DNA of 54,781 bases. Source: Candidatus Aminicenantota bacterium (GTDB taxonomy: Bacteria; Acidobacteriota; Aminicenantia; Aminicenantales; Saccharicenantaceae). The notes under the pieces are model-generated. The model worked only from the letters and a program-made list of their open reading frames with translations, was not told where the DNA came from and did not search any database. Below, one piece after another: positions 16,667 to 27,176 of the stretch. Location: the NCBI GenBank assembly GCA_016867635.1, contig VGJC01000004.1, positions 1-54,781 of the forward strand. The letters run 5' to 3'. Every line of letters starts with the position of its first letter. The first letter of the stretch is position 1. The position numbers were made by a program, and so were the translations under genes.

Positions 16667-17936
16667 CGGTGCCGTCGGGGATGACGGCGCCCTTGGGGAC
16701 GACGATGAGGCCCTCGACGATGACGTGGCTCTCGGCGGTCTCGGAGCGCAGGCCGCCCCGGTTGACGAGCTTGACGCCGTGGCCGACGCGGGCGTTCTTG
16801 TCGATGATGGCGTTGCGGATCTCGCAGTCGCGCCCGATGCCGATGTCGGGGATCCCCGCTGCTCGGCTCTGGGCGAGGTCCTGGGCCGATTCGAAGTAGT
16901 CGGCGCCCATCATCACGGTCCGCTCGAGCGAGGAGTTCTCCCCGATCCGGGAGCGGATGCCGACGATGGACTGCCGGATGCGGGAGCGGTTGACGATGCT
17001 GCCTTCGCAGAGAATGGAGTTCTCGACCTCGGAAGCCAGGATCTTGGAGCCGGGCAGGAATCGGGCGTGGGTGAAGACCGGCCGCTGCTCGTCGTAGAAG
17101 TCGAAGCGGGGCAGGGGCCGGGCCAGGTCCATGTGGGCCTCGAAAAAGCTCGGGATGGTCCCGATGTCCTCCCAGTAGCCGTCGAAGAAGTGGCCGAAGA
17201 CCCGGCGCTCGCGGATGGCGTGGGGGATGACCTCCCGGCCGAAATCCCGGTGCCCCGCGCCGGCCAGGAGGTCCCGCAGGACGCCCTGGTCGAAGAGATA
17301 GACCCCCATGGAGGCCAGATGGGTCCGGCCGCGGGCCGGCGTCTCGAAGCGGTCGAAGACCTCTTCGCCGACCGCCATCCGGGCGATCTCGCCCGGGTCC
17401 TTGGGCTTCTCGGCGAATTCCGTGATCCGCCCCGCCGCGTCGACCTTCATGACCCCGAACTCGGGCGCCTGATCGGCCCCGACCGGGGTCACGGCGATGC
17501 TGATCTCCGCTCCGGTATCCCTGTGGAAGGCGACGAACTTGCGGTAGTCCATGCGATAGAGATGGTCGCCCGACAGGATGAGGATCAGCGCCTTGGGATC
17601 GTCGATGACCGACAGGTTCTGCCGGACCGCGTCGGCCGTCCCCTGGTACCAGTTCCGGCTCTCGAGGGTCTGCTGGGCCGACAGGATGGTGATGAAGTCC
17701 CGGTGGAAGTCGTCGAACCGGTAGGTCGTGAAGATGTGGCGGTGGAGGGAGCGGCTGGCGAACTGGGTCAGGACGAAGATGCTGGAGACGCCCGAGTGGA
17801 TGCAGTTGGAGATCGATATGTCGATGAGCCGGAAGCGCCCGGCCACGGGCACGGCGGGCTTGCTCCGGAACTTGGTCAGCGGGAAAAGGCGCGTGCCCTG
17901 GCCTCCGGCCATGATCAGGCTGACGACGTCTCCCAT
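16659..17936 (-). CDS. glgC: glucose-1-phosphate adenylyltransferase
   Basis: 425 residues on the minus strand. GlgC makes ADP-glucose from ATP and glucose-1-phosphate, the committed step of bacterial glycogen synthesis. The nucleotide-binding GGQGTRLFPLTKFRSKPAVP (about 12-31) contains the pyrophosphorylase signature. WYQGTADAVRQN, LSGDHLYRMDY, EFAEKPKD and YWEDIGTI (glucose-1-phosphate site) follow in order. The C-terminal half is a left-handed beta-helix (SILCEGSIVNRSRIRQSIVG). No other glg gene is in the window. A TACAAT -10 ends six bases before the ATG, so the mRNA is probably leaderless. Confidence 0.96.
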   Translation of the reverse strand: MGDVVSLIMAGGQGTRLFPLTKFRSKPAVPVAGRFRLIDISISNCIHSGVSSIFVLTQFASRSLHRHIFTTYRFDDFHRDFITILSAQQTLESRNWYQGTADAVRQNLSVIDDPKALILILSGDHLYRMDYRKFVAFHRDTGAEISIAVTPVGADQAPEFGVMKVDAAGRITEFAEKPKDPGEIARMAVGEEVFDRFETPARGRTHLASMGVYLFDQGVLRDLLAGAGHRDFGREVIPHAIRERRVFGHFFDGYWEDIGTIPSFFEAHMDLARPLPRFDFYDEQRPVFTHARFLPGSKILASEVENSILCEGSIVNRSRIRQSIVGIRSRIGENSSLERTVMMGADYFESAQDLAQSRAAGIPDIGIGRDCEIRNAIIDKNARVGHGVKLVNRGGLRSETAESHVIVEGLIVVPKGAVIPDGTVI

Positions 17937-17942
17937 GCCCGC

Positions 17943-17948
17943 ATTGTA
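17943..17948 (-). promoter_or_regulatory. -10 element of glgC (predicted leaderless transcript)
   Basis: TACAAT on the minus strand ends exactly six bases before the ATG at 17936, so the first transcribed base would be the A of the start codon. The -35 region (GGCGTA at 17-bp spacing) is poor, which lowers confidence. Confidence 0.5.
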
Positions 17949-18029
17949 TCACGCCCGCGGCTTCGTACGCCATGAGCGGCCCGCTTCCCTGGGCAGGACG
18001 CTCGGGACGTTCCTCTCGCGGGGTGGGAA

Positions 18030-18058
18030 GGGGACATGTACCTCCGGTACGTGTCCCC
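18030..18058. repeat. REP-like hairpin GGGGACATGTACC
   Basis: GGGGACATGTACC-TCC-GGTACGTGTCCCC is a 13-bp stem with one mismatch (a G-T pair in RNA) and a three-base loop. It lies between the divergent glgC and CrtI-like genes. No T-tract follows. Hairpins beginning GGGGAC are common as dispersed palindromes linked to REP-associated transposases in other bacteria; no such transposase is in this window. Confidence 0.65.
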
Positions 18059-18067
18059 GCGCCCTCG

Positions 18068-18097
18068 TTGGCGGGCGCGAGGGGTTTCCGGTATGAT
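18068..18097 (+). promoter_or_regulatory. promoter for the CrtI-like oxidoreductase
   Basis: TTGGCG (18068-18073), 18-bp spacer, TATGAT (18092-18097). Transcription should begin at about 18104-18105, coinciding with the ATG at 18105. If this promoter is used, the upstream ATG codons at 18093 and 18096 cannot be starts. Confidence 0.55.
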
Positions 18098-18104
18098 GGG
18101 GCCG

Positions 18105-19617
18105 ATGCACGACGTCATCGTCATCGGGGCCGGGCTCGGCGGGCTGATGTCCGCGGCCAAGCTCGTCCGGGCGGGCCTGCGGGTCGTCGTCCTCGACAAG
18201 AAAGCCCTTCCCGGAGGGACGAGCTACGTCTTCCGGCGCGGAGGGTACGCCTTCCCGATGGGGCCGCTGTCGTTCAGCTTCCCCGGCCGGGTCCGGGAGC
18301 TGCTGGCCGAGGCCGGCATCGGCAGCCCGCCCGAATTCACGAAGAGCCGATTCGCGCTGCGGGCGCCAGGGCTGAGCCTGCTCATGTCCCAGCCCTTGGC
18401 CGGTCTCGAAAGCGAGCTGGCCGCCCGGTTTCCCGAAGAGAAGGCCGGACTCGCGGCTTTCTTCGCGGAGCTCAGGGAGATCAGCGCCGCGGCCGGCGAC
18501 CTCGACCGCTGGCACCCGGGCTTCAGGCTGGTCCCGGGCGCGGGAGGGGAGGCCGTGCCCGACGGCGGGACCGCCGGCGACCGGATGCTCCGGGTGGCCG
18601 AGCTCTCCCGGACGCCGGGCGCGGAGCTGCTCGACCGGCTGGTCCGGGACGAGCGGCTGAGGAACTTCCTGGGCTCCATGGGCACGGGGCGCCCCGTCAT
18701 GTCGCTGCTCAACCTGGGGCTGATGTGGCGCATCATGGCCGAGGAAGGCATCTGGTTCCCTTCCTGCGGCATCCACGGCCTGGCCGACCTTCTTGTCGCC
18801 CGGATCCGGGCCGGGGGAGGAGAGGTCCGCCTCGGTGCGGCCGTCCGCCGGATCCTCGTCCGGAACGGCCGGGCGGCGGGCGTCGTCACCGCGGGCGGCC
18901 GAACCGAGGAGGCCCCCTGGGTCGTTTCGAACGCCGATTACAAGACGACTTTCCTGGAGCTCATCGACGCGGGCGACATTCCCTTCGTCGACCTTTCGCC
19001 CATCCGGGAAACCCCCTACACGGGCTCGGAGCTGTGCGTCTATCTCGGGCTTCGCCCGGACCGCGTCGACCTTTCGGCCCTCGAGACCGAGCACCTGTTC
19101 TTCCGGGCGGAGATCAAGAAAGGGGGGGGCCGTGAACTCGAGGACTTCGACGACCGCGAGATCGAGATCTGTCACTGGTCAAGGAAGGCCCCCGATCTCG
19201 TTCCCTCGGGCCGGGCCGCCCTGGTCCTCAGAGCGGGCTTTCCCTACGGCCGTTTCGCTCCCCTGAGACTGGGAGAAAAAACGCGGCGGGAAGGCTACCG
19301 GGAGCTCAAGGCCCGCCTGGCGGGGCGCCTGGTGCGGACGGCCGAGCGCGCCTGTCCGGGACTTTCCCAAGCCGTCGAAACCATGGAAGCCGCGACGCCC
19401 GTGACCTACCGGGACTGGGGCGGCCGCTATGAGGGCTCCATCGCGGGGTGGACCTGGGGCCCGTCCGGGCCGGACGGGATGGCCCGCAAGCTCCTCGTGC
19501 GGACCGGGGTCGACGGCCTGCTGGCCGTGGGCGCCTACGCCGCGACGGAACTCTTCCTGGGCGGCGTGCCCACTGCTCTCACGACGGGCGGCCTGGCCGC
19601 CGACCTCGTCCTCGGCT

Positions 19618-19625
<8 letters not shown>
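18105..19625 (+). CDS. FAD-dependent oxidoreductase, phytoene desaturase (CrtI) / carotenoid isomerase-like
   Basis: 506 residues from ATG 18105. That start puts the dinucleotide fold (DVIVIGAGLGGLMSAAKLVRAG) at the extreme N-terminus, as is usual. In-frame ATGs at 18093 and 18096 are alternatives, with GAGGGG eight bases before 18093. PGGTSYVFRRGGYAFPMGP is the typical second FAD-contact block of the CrtI/retinol-saturase group. The C-terminal TWGPSGPDGMARKLLVRTGVDGLLAVGAYAAT resembles the closing FAD motif. Members act on polyene or isoprenoid substrates. No other carotenoid gene is nearby, so the substrate is unknown. The 3' end overlaps the convergent VPS10-like gene by eight bases. Confidence 0.8.
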
Positions 19626-22008
<2,383 letters not shown>

Positions 22009-22042
22009 GGATATGCCTCCTGTCCAGGTATGATGAAACTTA

Positions 22043-22071
22043 AAAATATTAGATTTCAGCGGGCCTGTCAA
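22043..22071 (-). promoter_or_regulatory. promoter for the VPS10-like gene
   Basis: On the minus strand, TTGACA (22071-22066), 17-bp spacer, TATTTT (22048-22043). The region is AT-rich for this genome and lies in the 148-base gap between pfkA and the VPS10-like gene. Confidence 0.65.
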
Positions 22072-22156
22072 CCAAAATCGGTTGGGGGGACGGCCAGGCC
22101 GAAAGGCCCTTTCCGGAGGAAGGAGCGATGAGTCCGCGGGACGGGGAATGGCGGGA

Positions 22157-23110
22157 TCAGGATAGGATCCGGAGCAGGCGGTAATCGGCTTCGATGTCGA
22201 TCGTCTTTCGCTCCGGGGCCTCGGAGAAGGGCAGGAACTCGATGGCGCCGTTCTTGAGATGGACGCAGCCGTCCGCGCGCCCCGCTTGGAGGGCCTCGAC
22301 GGCGGCGTGCCCCAGCCGGGCGGCCAGGATCCTGTCGGCGGCCGTCGGGCTTCCCCCCCGCTGGATGTGACCGAGGACGACGATGCGGGTCTCGAGGCCG
22401 GTGGCGCCGGTGATGGCCGCGGCGACGTCCTGGGCGTTGGCCTTGCCCTCGGCCAAAATGACGATCCAGCTGATCTTTCCGAGGGCGTGACCGGCCCGGA
22501 TGTCCTCGAATACGGTCTCCATGGGCAGGTCTTTCTCCGGCAGCAGGACCTCCTCGCAGCCCCCGGCCAGGGCGACCTGCATGGCCAGCCAGCCGGACTT
22601 CCGGCCCATGACCTCGACGACGAAGATCCTTTCCATGCTGGTGGCCGTGTCGCGGATCTTGTCCAGGGCGTCGAGGGCGACATTGAGGGCCGTGTCGCCT
22701 CCCAGGGACTTGTCGACGCCGGGGACGTCGTTGTCGATGGTCGCCGGCACTCCGACGACCCGGAGGCCGTGTTGGGAGGCCAGGACATGGGCCGCCGCGA
22801 GGGAGCCGTTGCCGCCGATGACGACCAGGCCGTCGACGCCGGCCCGGCGGATGTTCGCCGCGGCCTGCTCTTGGAAGCCGCGCTCGTAGAAGCGCTCCGA
22901 GCGGGACGTCTTGAGGATGGTGCCCCCGTGGCCGATGATGTTGGAGACCGAGCGGCGGTCGAGCGGGGTGAAGTCGCCGTCGATCAGCCCCTCGTAGCCT
23001 CGGCGGACGCCGAGGACCTCGAGGCCGGCCGCGGCCGCCGTCCGGACGACGGCCCGGATGGCGGCGTTGACGCCGCCGCAGTCCCGGGTCAGGACGGCGA
23101 TCCTCTTCAC
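22157..23110 (-). CDS. pfkA: 6-phosphofructokinase with atypical nucleotide loop
   Basis: 317 residues from GTG 23110; the track ORF extends upstream through unrelated sequence. PFK phosphorylates fructose-6-phosphate in glycolysis. The catalytic block PATIDNDVPG (TIDND 124-128), VVEVMGRKSGWLA (MGR 168-170) and LGHIQRGGSPTAADR are clear. Two positions differ from ordinary ATP-PFK. The N-terminal TSGGDAPGMNAA loop reads LTRDCGGVNAAIR, about two residues shorter and without the GGD. GGDGS is GGNGS (99-103), with Asn at the Mg-linked Asp. Gly after that position argues for ATP use over pyrophosphate. A perfect TATAAT ends six bases before the GTG, predicting a leaderless mRNA. Confidence 0.85.
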   Translation of the reverse strand: MKRIAVLTRDCGGVNAAIRAVVRTAAAAGLEVLGVRRGYEGLIDGDFTPLDRRSVSNIIGHGGTILKTSRSERFYERGFQEQAAANIRRAGVDGLVVIGGNGSLAAAHVLASQHGLRVVGVPATIDNDVPGVDKSLGGDTALNVALDALDKIRDTATSMERIFVVEVMGRKSGWLAMQVALAGGCEEVLLPEKDLPMETVFEDIRAGHALGKISWIVILAEGKANAQDVAAAITGATGLETRIVVLGHIQRGGSPTAADRILAARLGHAAVEALQAGRADGCVHLKNGAIEFLPFSEAPERKTIDIEADYRLLRILS

Positions 23111-23116
23111 GGCCCG

Positions 23117-23145
23117 ATTATACACCAGTGAGCGGGGGCTCGTAA
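23117..23145 (-). promoter_or_regulatory. promoter of pfkA (predicted leaderless transcript)
   Basis: Minus-strand TATAAT (23122-23117) is a perfect -10 and ends exactly six bases before the GTG start at 23110. A weak -35, TTACGA, lies at 17-bp spacing (23145-23140). No Shine-Dalgarno could fit in the predicted transcript. Confidence 0.6.
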
Positions 23146-23164
23146 GGGGATAGCGCGGCGGGCA

Positions 23165-23192
23165 TTGAATTCCGGGCTCGTTCGGATAGAAT
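23165..23192 (+). promoter_or_regulatory. promoter for the prolyl oligopeptidase gene
   Basis: TTGAAT (23165-23170), 16-bp spacer, TAGAAT (23187-23192). GAGGAGAGG at 23211-23219 immediately precedes the ATG at 23222, giving a leader of about 23 bases. Confidence 0.6.
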
Positions 23193-23221
23193 AGAGGGGA
23201 TATTTTGACCGAGGAGAGGAC

Positions 23222-25345
23222 ATGAAAAAGATGCTCGTGATCGTGGTCATTCTCGCCGTTGCCCTGGCCTTCGCGGCCTGCCGGAAGGAGGCGGCCAAGC
23301 TGACCTACCCCGAAACGAAGAAGGTCGACCAGGTCGACGATTACTTCGGCACCAAGGTCGCCGACCCCTACCGCTGGCTCGAGGACGACAACGCCGAGGA
23401 CACCAAGGCCTGGGTCGAGGCCCAGAACGCCGTGACCTTCGGCTATCTCGAGAAGATCCCCTATCGGGCCAAGATCAAGGAGCGCCTGACCGAGATCTTC
23501 AACTACCCCCGGTATTCTTCGCCGCGCCGGGTCGGGGACCATTACTTCTTCACCAAGAACGACGGGCTCCAGAACCAGTCGGTCACCTACATCCAGAAGG
23601 GCCTGGACGGGGAGCCCGAGGTGTTCCTCGATCCCAACCAGCTCTCGGCCGACGGCACGGTCCGGGCCTATCTGATGGGCGAGTCCGCGGACAGCCGGTT
23701 CGTCGCCGTCTCGCGCGGCGAGGCCGGCTCCGACTGGTCCGAGATCCGGGTCATGGAGATCGCCACGAAGACCGAGCTTCCGGACCGCGTCCGGTGGGTC
23801 AAGTTCTCGGGGGCGGCCTGGCACGGGGACGGCTTCTACTACAGCGGGTATGACGCGCCGGCGCCGGGCGAGGAGCTCAGCGCCAAGAACGAGTATCAGA
23901 AGATCTTCTATCACAAGCTCGGCGACCCCCAGGAGAAGGACACCCTCGTCTGGGAGGACAAGGAGCACCCCTTGCGCTACGTCAGCGCCGGAACGACAGA
24001 GGACGAGAAATGGCTCTTCCTCATCCTCTCGGAAGGCACCAGCGGTTCGGAGGTCTGGATCAAGGACCTGACGAAGAAGAACGCGAAATTAGGGCTCCTC
24101 GTCAAAGGCTTCGACTACGACAGCTATCCGGTCGAGGTCGTCGACGGGAAGGTCCTGGTCCACACCAACGAGGACGCCCCGAACTTCCGGGTCGTCCTGG
24201 TCGATCCCGGGAAGCCGGCCAAGGAGAACTGGGTGACCGTCATCCCCGAGAAACCCGAGGTCCTCAGCGGGGCCGGGACGGCCGGCGGTTATCTTTTCAG
24301 CAATTATCTCAAGGACGCCAATTCGAAGATCTTCCAGCACCGGCTCGACGGGACGCTGGTCCGGGAGATCGAGCTTCCGGCCCTCGGCTCGGCAGGCGGC
24401 TTCGGCGGCAAGCGCGACGAGGCGACGCTCTTCTACACGTTCACTTCGTTCACCTACCCGCCGACGATCTACAAGTTCGACCCGGCCACGGGTGTCTCCG
24501 AGGTCTTCCGCAAGAGCGAGGTCAAGTTCGATCCCGAGGCCTACGAGACCAAGCAGGTCTTTTACGAAAGCAAGGACGGCACGAGGGTGCCGATGTTCAT
24601 CGTCCACAAGAGGGGCCTTGCGCTTGACGGCAGGAACCCGACTTTTCTCTACGCCTACGGGGGCTTCAACATCAGCATGACGCCCTCCTTCAGCGCCGCC
24701 AACATCATTCTCCTCGAGAACGGCGGCGTCTACGCCATGGCCAACCTGAGGGGCGGGGGCGAATACGGCGAGACCTGGCACAAGGCCGGGATGCTCGAGA
24801 ACAAGCAGAACGTCTTCGACGACTTCATCGCCGCGGCCGAGTATCTTGTCCGCGAGAAGTACACGACGACCGGGCGGCTGGCCATCGCCGGCGGCTCGAA
24901 CGGCGGGCTGCTCGTGGGCGCCGTCATGGCCCAGCGGCCGGAGCTCTTCGGCGTGGCCTTCCCGGCCGTCGGGGTTATGGACATGCTCCGCTACCACAAG
25001 TTCACGGTCGGCTGGGGGTGGGCCGTCGAGTACGGCTCGAGCGCCAACGAGAAGGACTTCGCCTACCTCTACGCCTATTCGCCGCTCCACAACCTGAAGG
25101 GCGGCGTCTGCTATCCGGCGACCATGGTCACGACCGCCGACCACGACGACCGGGTCGTGCCCGCCCACTCGTTCAAGTTCGCGGCCACGCTCCAGGAGGC
25201 GCACGCCTGCGCCAAGCCGGTCCTCATCCGCATCGAAACGCGGTCGGGACACGGCTCGAGCAACCTGAGCAAAGCCATCGAGGACCTGACGGACCAGTGG
25301 TCCTTCATGTTCTTCAATATGGGGATCAAGCCGGTCTACAAATAA
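23222..25345 (+). CDS. prolyl oligopeptidase family serine peptidase, lipoprotein (S9A)
   Basis: 707 residues. The signal peptide ends in a lipobox (LAFAAC, Cys 20), so the enzyme should be lipid-anchored outside the cytoplasm. A seven-bladed propeller (about 70-420), opened by YRWLEDDNAEDTKAWVEAQN, precedes the alpha/beta-hydrolase domain. The nucleophile is in AGGSNGGLL (Ser about 559), the acid in TTADHDDRVVPAHS (about 642-645), and the His in ETRSGHGSS (about 677). YAYGGFNISMTPSF and MANLRGGGEYGETWHKAG are S9A signatures. It would cleave short proline-containing peptides. The last base is only seven bases from a long hairpin that separates it from the convergent M20 gene. Confidence 0.95.
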   Translation: MKKMLVIVVILAVALAFAACRKEAAKLTYPETKKVDQVDDYFGTKVADPYRWLEDDNAEDTKAWVEAQNAVTFGYLEKIPYRAKIKERLTEIFNYPRYSSPRRVGDHYFFTKNDGLQNQSVTYIQKGLDGEPEVFLDPNQLSADGTVRAYLMGESADSRFVAVSRGEAGSDWSEIRVMEIATKTELPDRVRWVKFSGAAWHGDGFYYSGYDAPAPGEELSAKNEYQKIFYHKLGDPQEKDTLVWEDKEHPLRYVSAGTTEDEKWLFLILSEGTSGSEVWIKDLTKKNAKLGLLVKGFDYDSYPVEVVDGKVLVHTNEDAPNFRVVLVDPGKPAKENWVTVIPEKPEVLSGAGTAGGYLFSNYLKDANSKIFQHRLDGTLVREIELPALGSAGGFGGKRDEATLFYTFTSFTYPPTIYKFDPATGVSEVFRKSEVKFDPEAYETKQVFYESKDGTRVPMFIVHKRGLALDGRNPTFLYAYGGFNISMTPSFSAANIILLENGGVYAMANLRGGGEYGETWHKAGMLENKQNVFDDFIAAAEYLVREKYTTTGRLAIAGGSNGGLLVGAVMAQRPELFGVAFPAVGVMDMLRYHKFTVGWGWAVEYGSSANEKDFAYLYAYSPLHNLKGGVCYPATMVTTADHDDRVVPAHSFKFAATLQEAHACAKPVLIRIETRSGHGSSNLSKAIEDLTDQWSFMFFNMGIKPVYK

Positions 25346-25351
25346 GCAACC

Positions 25352-25412
25352 AAGAAGGGGTCAAATCTCCACTTATTAAAAAAAGTGTAATGTGGAGATT
25401 TGACCCCTTCTT
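25352..25412. repeat. long inverted repeat A (AAGAAGGGGTCAAATCTCCAC), likely bidirectional terminator
   Basis: Arms of 21 bases (25352-25372 and 25392-25412) are perfect complements around a 19-base AT-rich loop. The right arm runs into TTTTT, and a run of A precedes it in the loop. It fills the whole gap between two convergent genes and touches the stop codon of the M20 gene, so it can terminate both transcripts. Its outer 13 bases (AGAAGGGGTCAAA) recur in the second inverted repeat at 27007-27065. Confidence 0.85.
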
Positions 25413-25413
25413 T

Positions 25414-26955
25414 TTATCTTTCGGTTAGCGCCTTTTCGAGGAGCCCGCGGTACTTGTCCATGAGCTCCTTGTTGAGGTCGTTGGGGGGCGTCGCGTCGTC
25501 CGGCAGGAACGGCTTGTAGGGCCGCTTCTTGGAATAGTCCTCGAACTCCTTCCTCAGCTTGGCCAGCTCCTCCGGCTTGGTCAGCAGGTCGACGGCCGAG
25601 GCGGCGATGGCCTTGGCCCCGGCGTTGAGGCCCTTCCAGGCCGTCGAACCGTAGAACGAGGCCACGGCCGACCAGTGGTGGCCGATGGCCCCGGGGACGA
25701 GCCCCGGGAAGGTGATGGTCGCGGTGGGGGCGATCAGGGTCACGTCGCCGACGTCGGACGACCCGCCGCCGACGAACATGCCGGTCGGGGCCTGGAGCTC
25801 GTCGACTTTTGAGGGCATCCCTTTCTCTTCGACCCCGAGCTCCTTCTGGAGCGCCTTGGCGAAGGCCTGTTCCTCCTCGGTCCAGGCCGGCATCCCGACG
25901 AGCTCGATGTTCTTCTGGAACAGCTCGGCGGCGGCCTTGTTGGCGTGACGCTGGTGGATGGCGCTGATGACCCGGGTCGAGGCCAGCTCGACGCCCGCGG
26001 CCAGGGCCCCGGCCTTGGCGCAATCGACGACCCGCCGGTACATGTCCTCGAGCCGCTCGTCCGTGTTCCGGACGTAATACCAGACGCTGGCCTTGTCGGG
26101 GACGACGTTGGGGGCCTCGCCGCCCTCGAGGATGACGTAGTGCATGCGGTGGGTGAGGGGCAGGTGCTCGCGCAGGTAGTTCGTGGCCACGTTCATGATC
26201 TCGACGGCGTCGAGGGCGCTGCGCCCGACCCAGGGCGCGCCGGCCGAGTGGGCCGTCTTGCCCTTGAAGGTGAAGATGGTCGAGAACAAGGCGTTGCCGC
26301 CGACGCCGTAGTCCGTGCCGAAGCCGCTCGAGCTGTGGTTGTCGATGACCGCGTCCACACCCTCGAACAGCCCGGCCCGGATCATGTAGGGCCGGCTGGC
26401 GACGATCTCCTCGGCGGGCGAGCCGAAGACCTTGATCGTCCCCTTGAGGGCATGCTTGTCCATGGCCTCCTTGACGGCGATGGCCGCGGCGACGGCGGCC
26501 GTGCACATCGCGTTGTGCCCGCAGCCGTGGCCCGGGGCCCCCTCGACGACCGGATTCTGCTTCGGGACCCGGCCCTTTTGGGACAGCATGGGCAGAGCGT
26601 CATATTCGCCGAGCAAGCCGATGACCGGCTTTCCCGAGCCGTAGGTGGCTACGAAGCAGGTCGGCATCCCGGCCAGGCCGCGCACGACGGTGAACCCGGC
26701 TTCTTCAAGCGTGTCGGCCAGGAGCTTCGCGGAGTCGAACTCCTGGAGCCCGAGCTCGGCGTATTCCCAAATGGTGTCCGAGATCCGGCCGAACTTCTCG
26801 ACCGCCTCGGGCCGGCTGAGCCAGTCGAGGACGAGCTGCTTCTCCTTGGCGACCTTGGCCTTGGCCGCGGCCCCGGAGGCCGGCGCCCCGCCGCTCCCCA
26901 TGAGCAACACGGCCGCCATCAGGGACACGATCTTCAGGGATGTTCGTTTCGCCAT
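25414..26955 (-). CDS. M20-family amidohydrolase (AbgB-like), exported
   Basis: 513 residues from ATG 26955, with AGGAGG six bases upstream. A signal peptide (about 1-28, MAKRTSLKIVSLMAAVLLMG) suggests periplasmic location. Metal-binding motifs of the M20D amidohydrolases are visible: LLGEYDALP (116-122), APGHGCGHNAM (142-148) and VFGSPAEEIV. A dimerisation domain begins at TFKGKTAHSAGAPWVGRSALD. The phrase GGGSSDVGDVTLIAPT resembles AbgB, which cleaves p-aminobenzoyl-glutamate; related enzymes remove acyl or aryl groups from amino acids. It is flanked on both sides by related long hairpins. A TATAAT lies at 26982-26987 on its strand. Confidence 0.9.
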   Translation of the reverse strand: MAKRTSLKIVSLMAAVLLMGSGGAPASGAAAKAKVAKEKQLVLDWLSRPEAVEKFGRISDTIWEYAELGLQEFDSAKLLADTLEEAGFTVVRGLAGMPTCFVATYGSGKPVIGLLGEYDALPMLSQKGRVPKQNPVVEGAPGHGCGHNAMCTAAVAAAIAVKEAMDKHALKGTIKVFGSPAEEIVASRPYMIRAGLFEGVDAVIDNHSSSGFGTDYGVGGNALFSTIFTFKGKTAHSAGAPWVGRSALDAVEIMNVATNYLREHLPLTHRMHYVILEGGEAPNVVPDKASVWYYVRNTDERLEDMYRRVVDCAKAGALAAGVELASTRVISAIHQRHANKAAAELFQKNIELVGMPAWTEEEQAFAKALQKELGVEEKGMPSKVDELQAPTGMFVGGGSSDVGDVTLIAPTATITFPGLVPGAIGHHWSAVASFYGSTAWKGLNAGAKAIAASAVDLLTKPEELAKLRKEFEDYSKKRPYKPFLPDDATPPNDLNKELMDKYRGLLEKALTER

Positions 26956-26981
26956 TCTTTCCTCCTTCGTCGCAAGGGAGG

Positions 26982-26987
26982 ATTATA
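26982..26987 (-). promoter_or_regulatory. -10 element of the M20 amidohydrolase gene
   Basis: Minus-strand TATAAT about 27 bases before the ATG. The matching -35 position (27005-27010, TTCTGC) overlaps the arm of inverted repeat B, so the hairpin may influence the promoter or have landed on it. Confidence 0.5.
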
Positions 26988-27006
26988 AACAAGAAGTGGT
27001 CGACGC

Positions 27007-27065
27007 AGAAGGGGTCAAACCTCTCTTTTTGCAGAAACTGCAAAAAGAGAGGTTTGACCCCTTCT
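27007..27065. repeat. long inverted repeat B (perfect 28-bp arms)
   Basis: AGAAGGGGTCAAACCTCTCTTTTTGCAG (27007-27034) and its perfect complement (27038-27065) are separated by AAA. It shares AGAAGGGGTCAAA with inverted repeat A at the other end of the M20 gene. It lies in the divergent gap before gltX, a place where a terminator is not expected. No open reading frame or transposase is associated. Best read as a REP-like or MITE-like palindrome. Confidence 0.85.
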
Positions 27066-27073
27066 TGGCCGCC

Positions 27074-27102
27074 TTGCCCGCCCTTTCCCCCTATGGTATA
27101 AA
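27074..27102 (+). promoter_or_regulatory. promoter for gltX-glnS
   Basis: TTGCCC (27074-27079), 17-bp spacer, TATAAA (27097-27102). The predicted leader is about 68 bases long and GC-rich. Confidence 0.6.
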
Positions 27103-27176
27103 TACCGCGACGAAAAGCGGCCGCCCCGGCCGGGGAGGGCCGCCAGCCGACCGATCCGCCGACGAGAGAGTTGACC

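Noticed and set aside
22009-22788. N-terminal extension of the VPS10-like ORF in the track
   Set aside because: The extra 260 codons run over pfkA in another frame. The signal peptide, GGAGG and TTGACA/TATTTT promoter all place the start at 22008.
23111-23968. N-terminal extension of the pfkA ORF
   Set aside because: This is the shadow of the prolyl oligopeptidase gene. PFK homology and the TATAAT promoter start at 23110.
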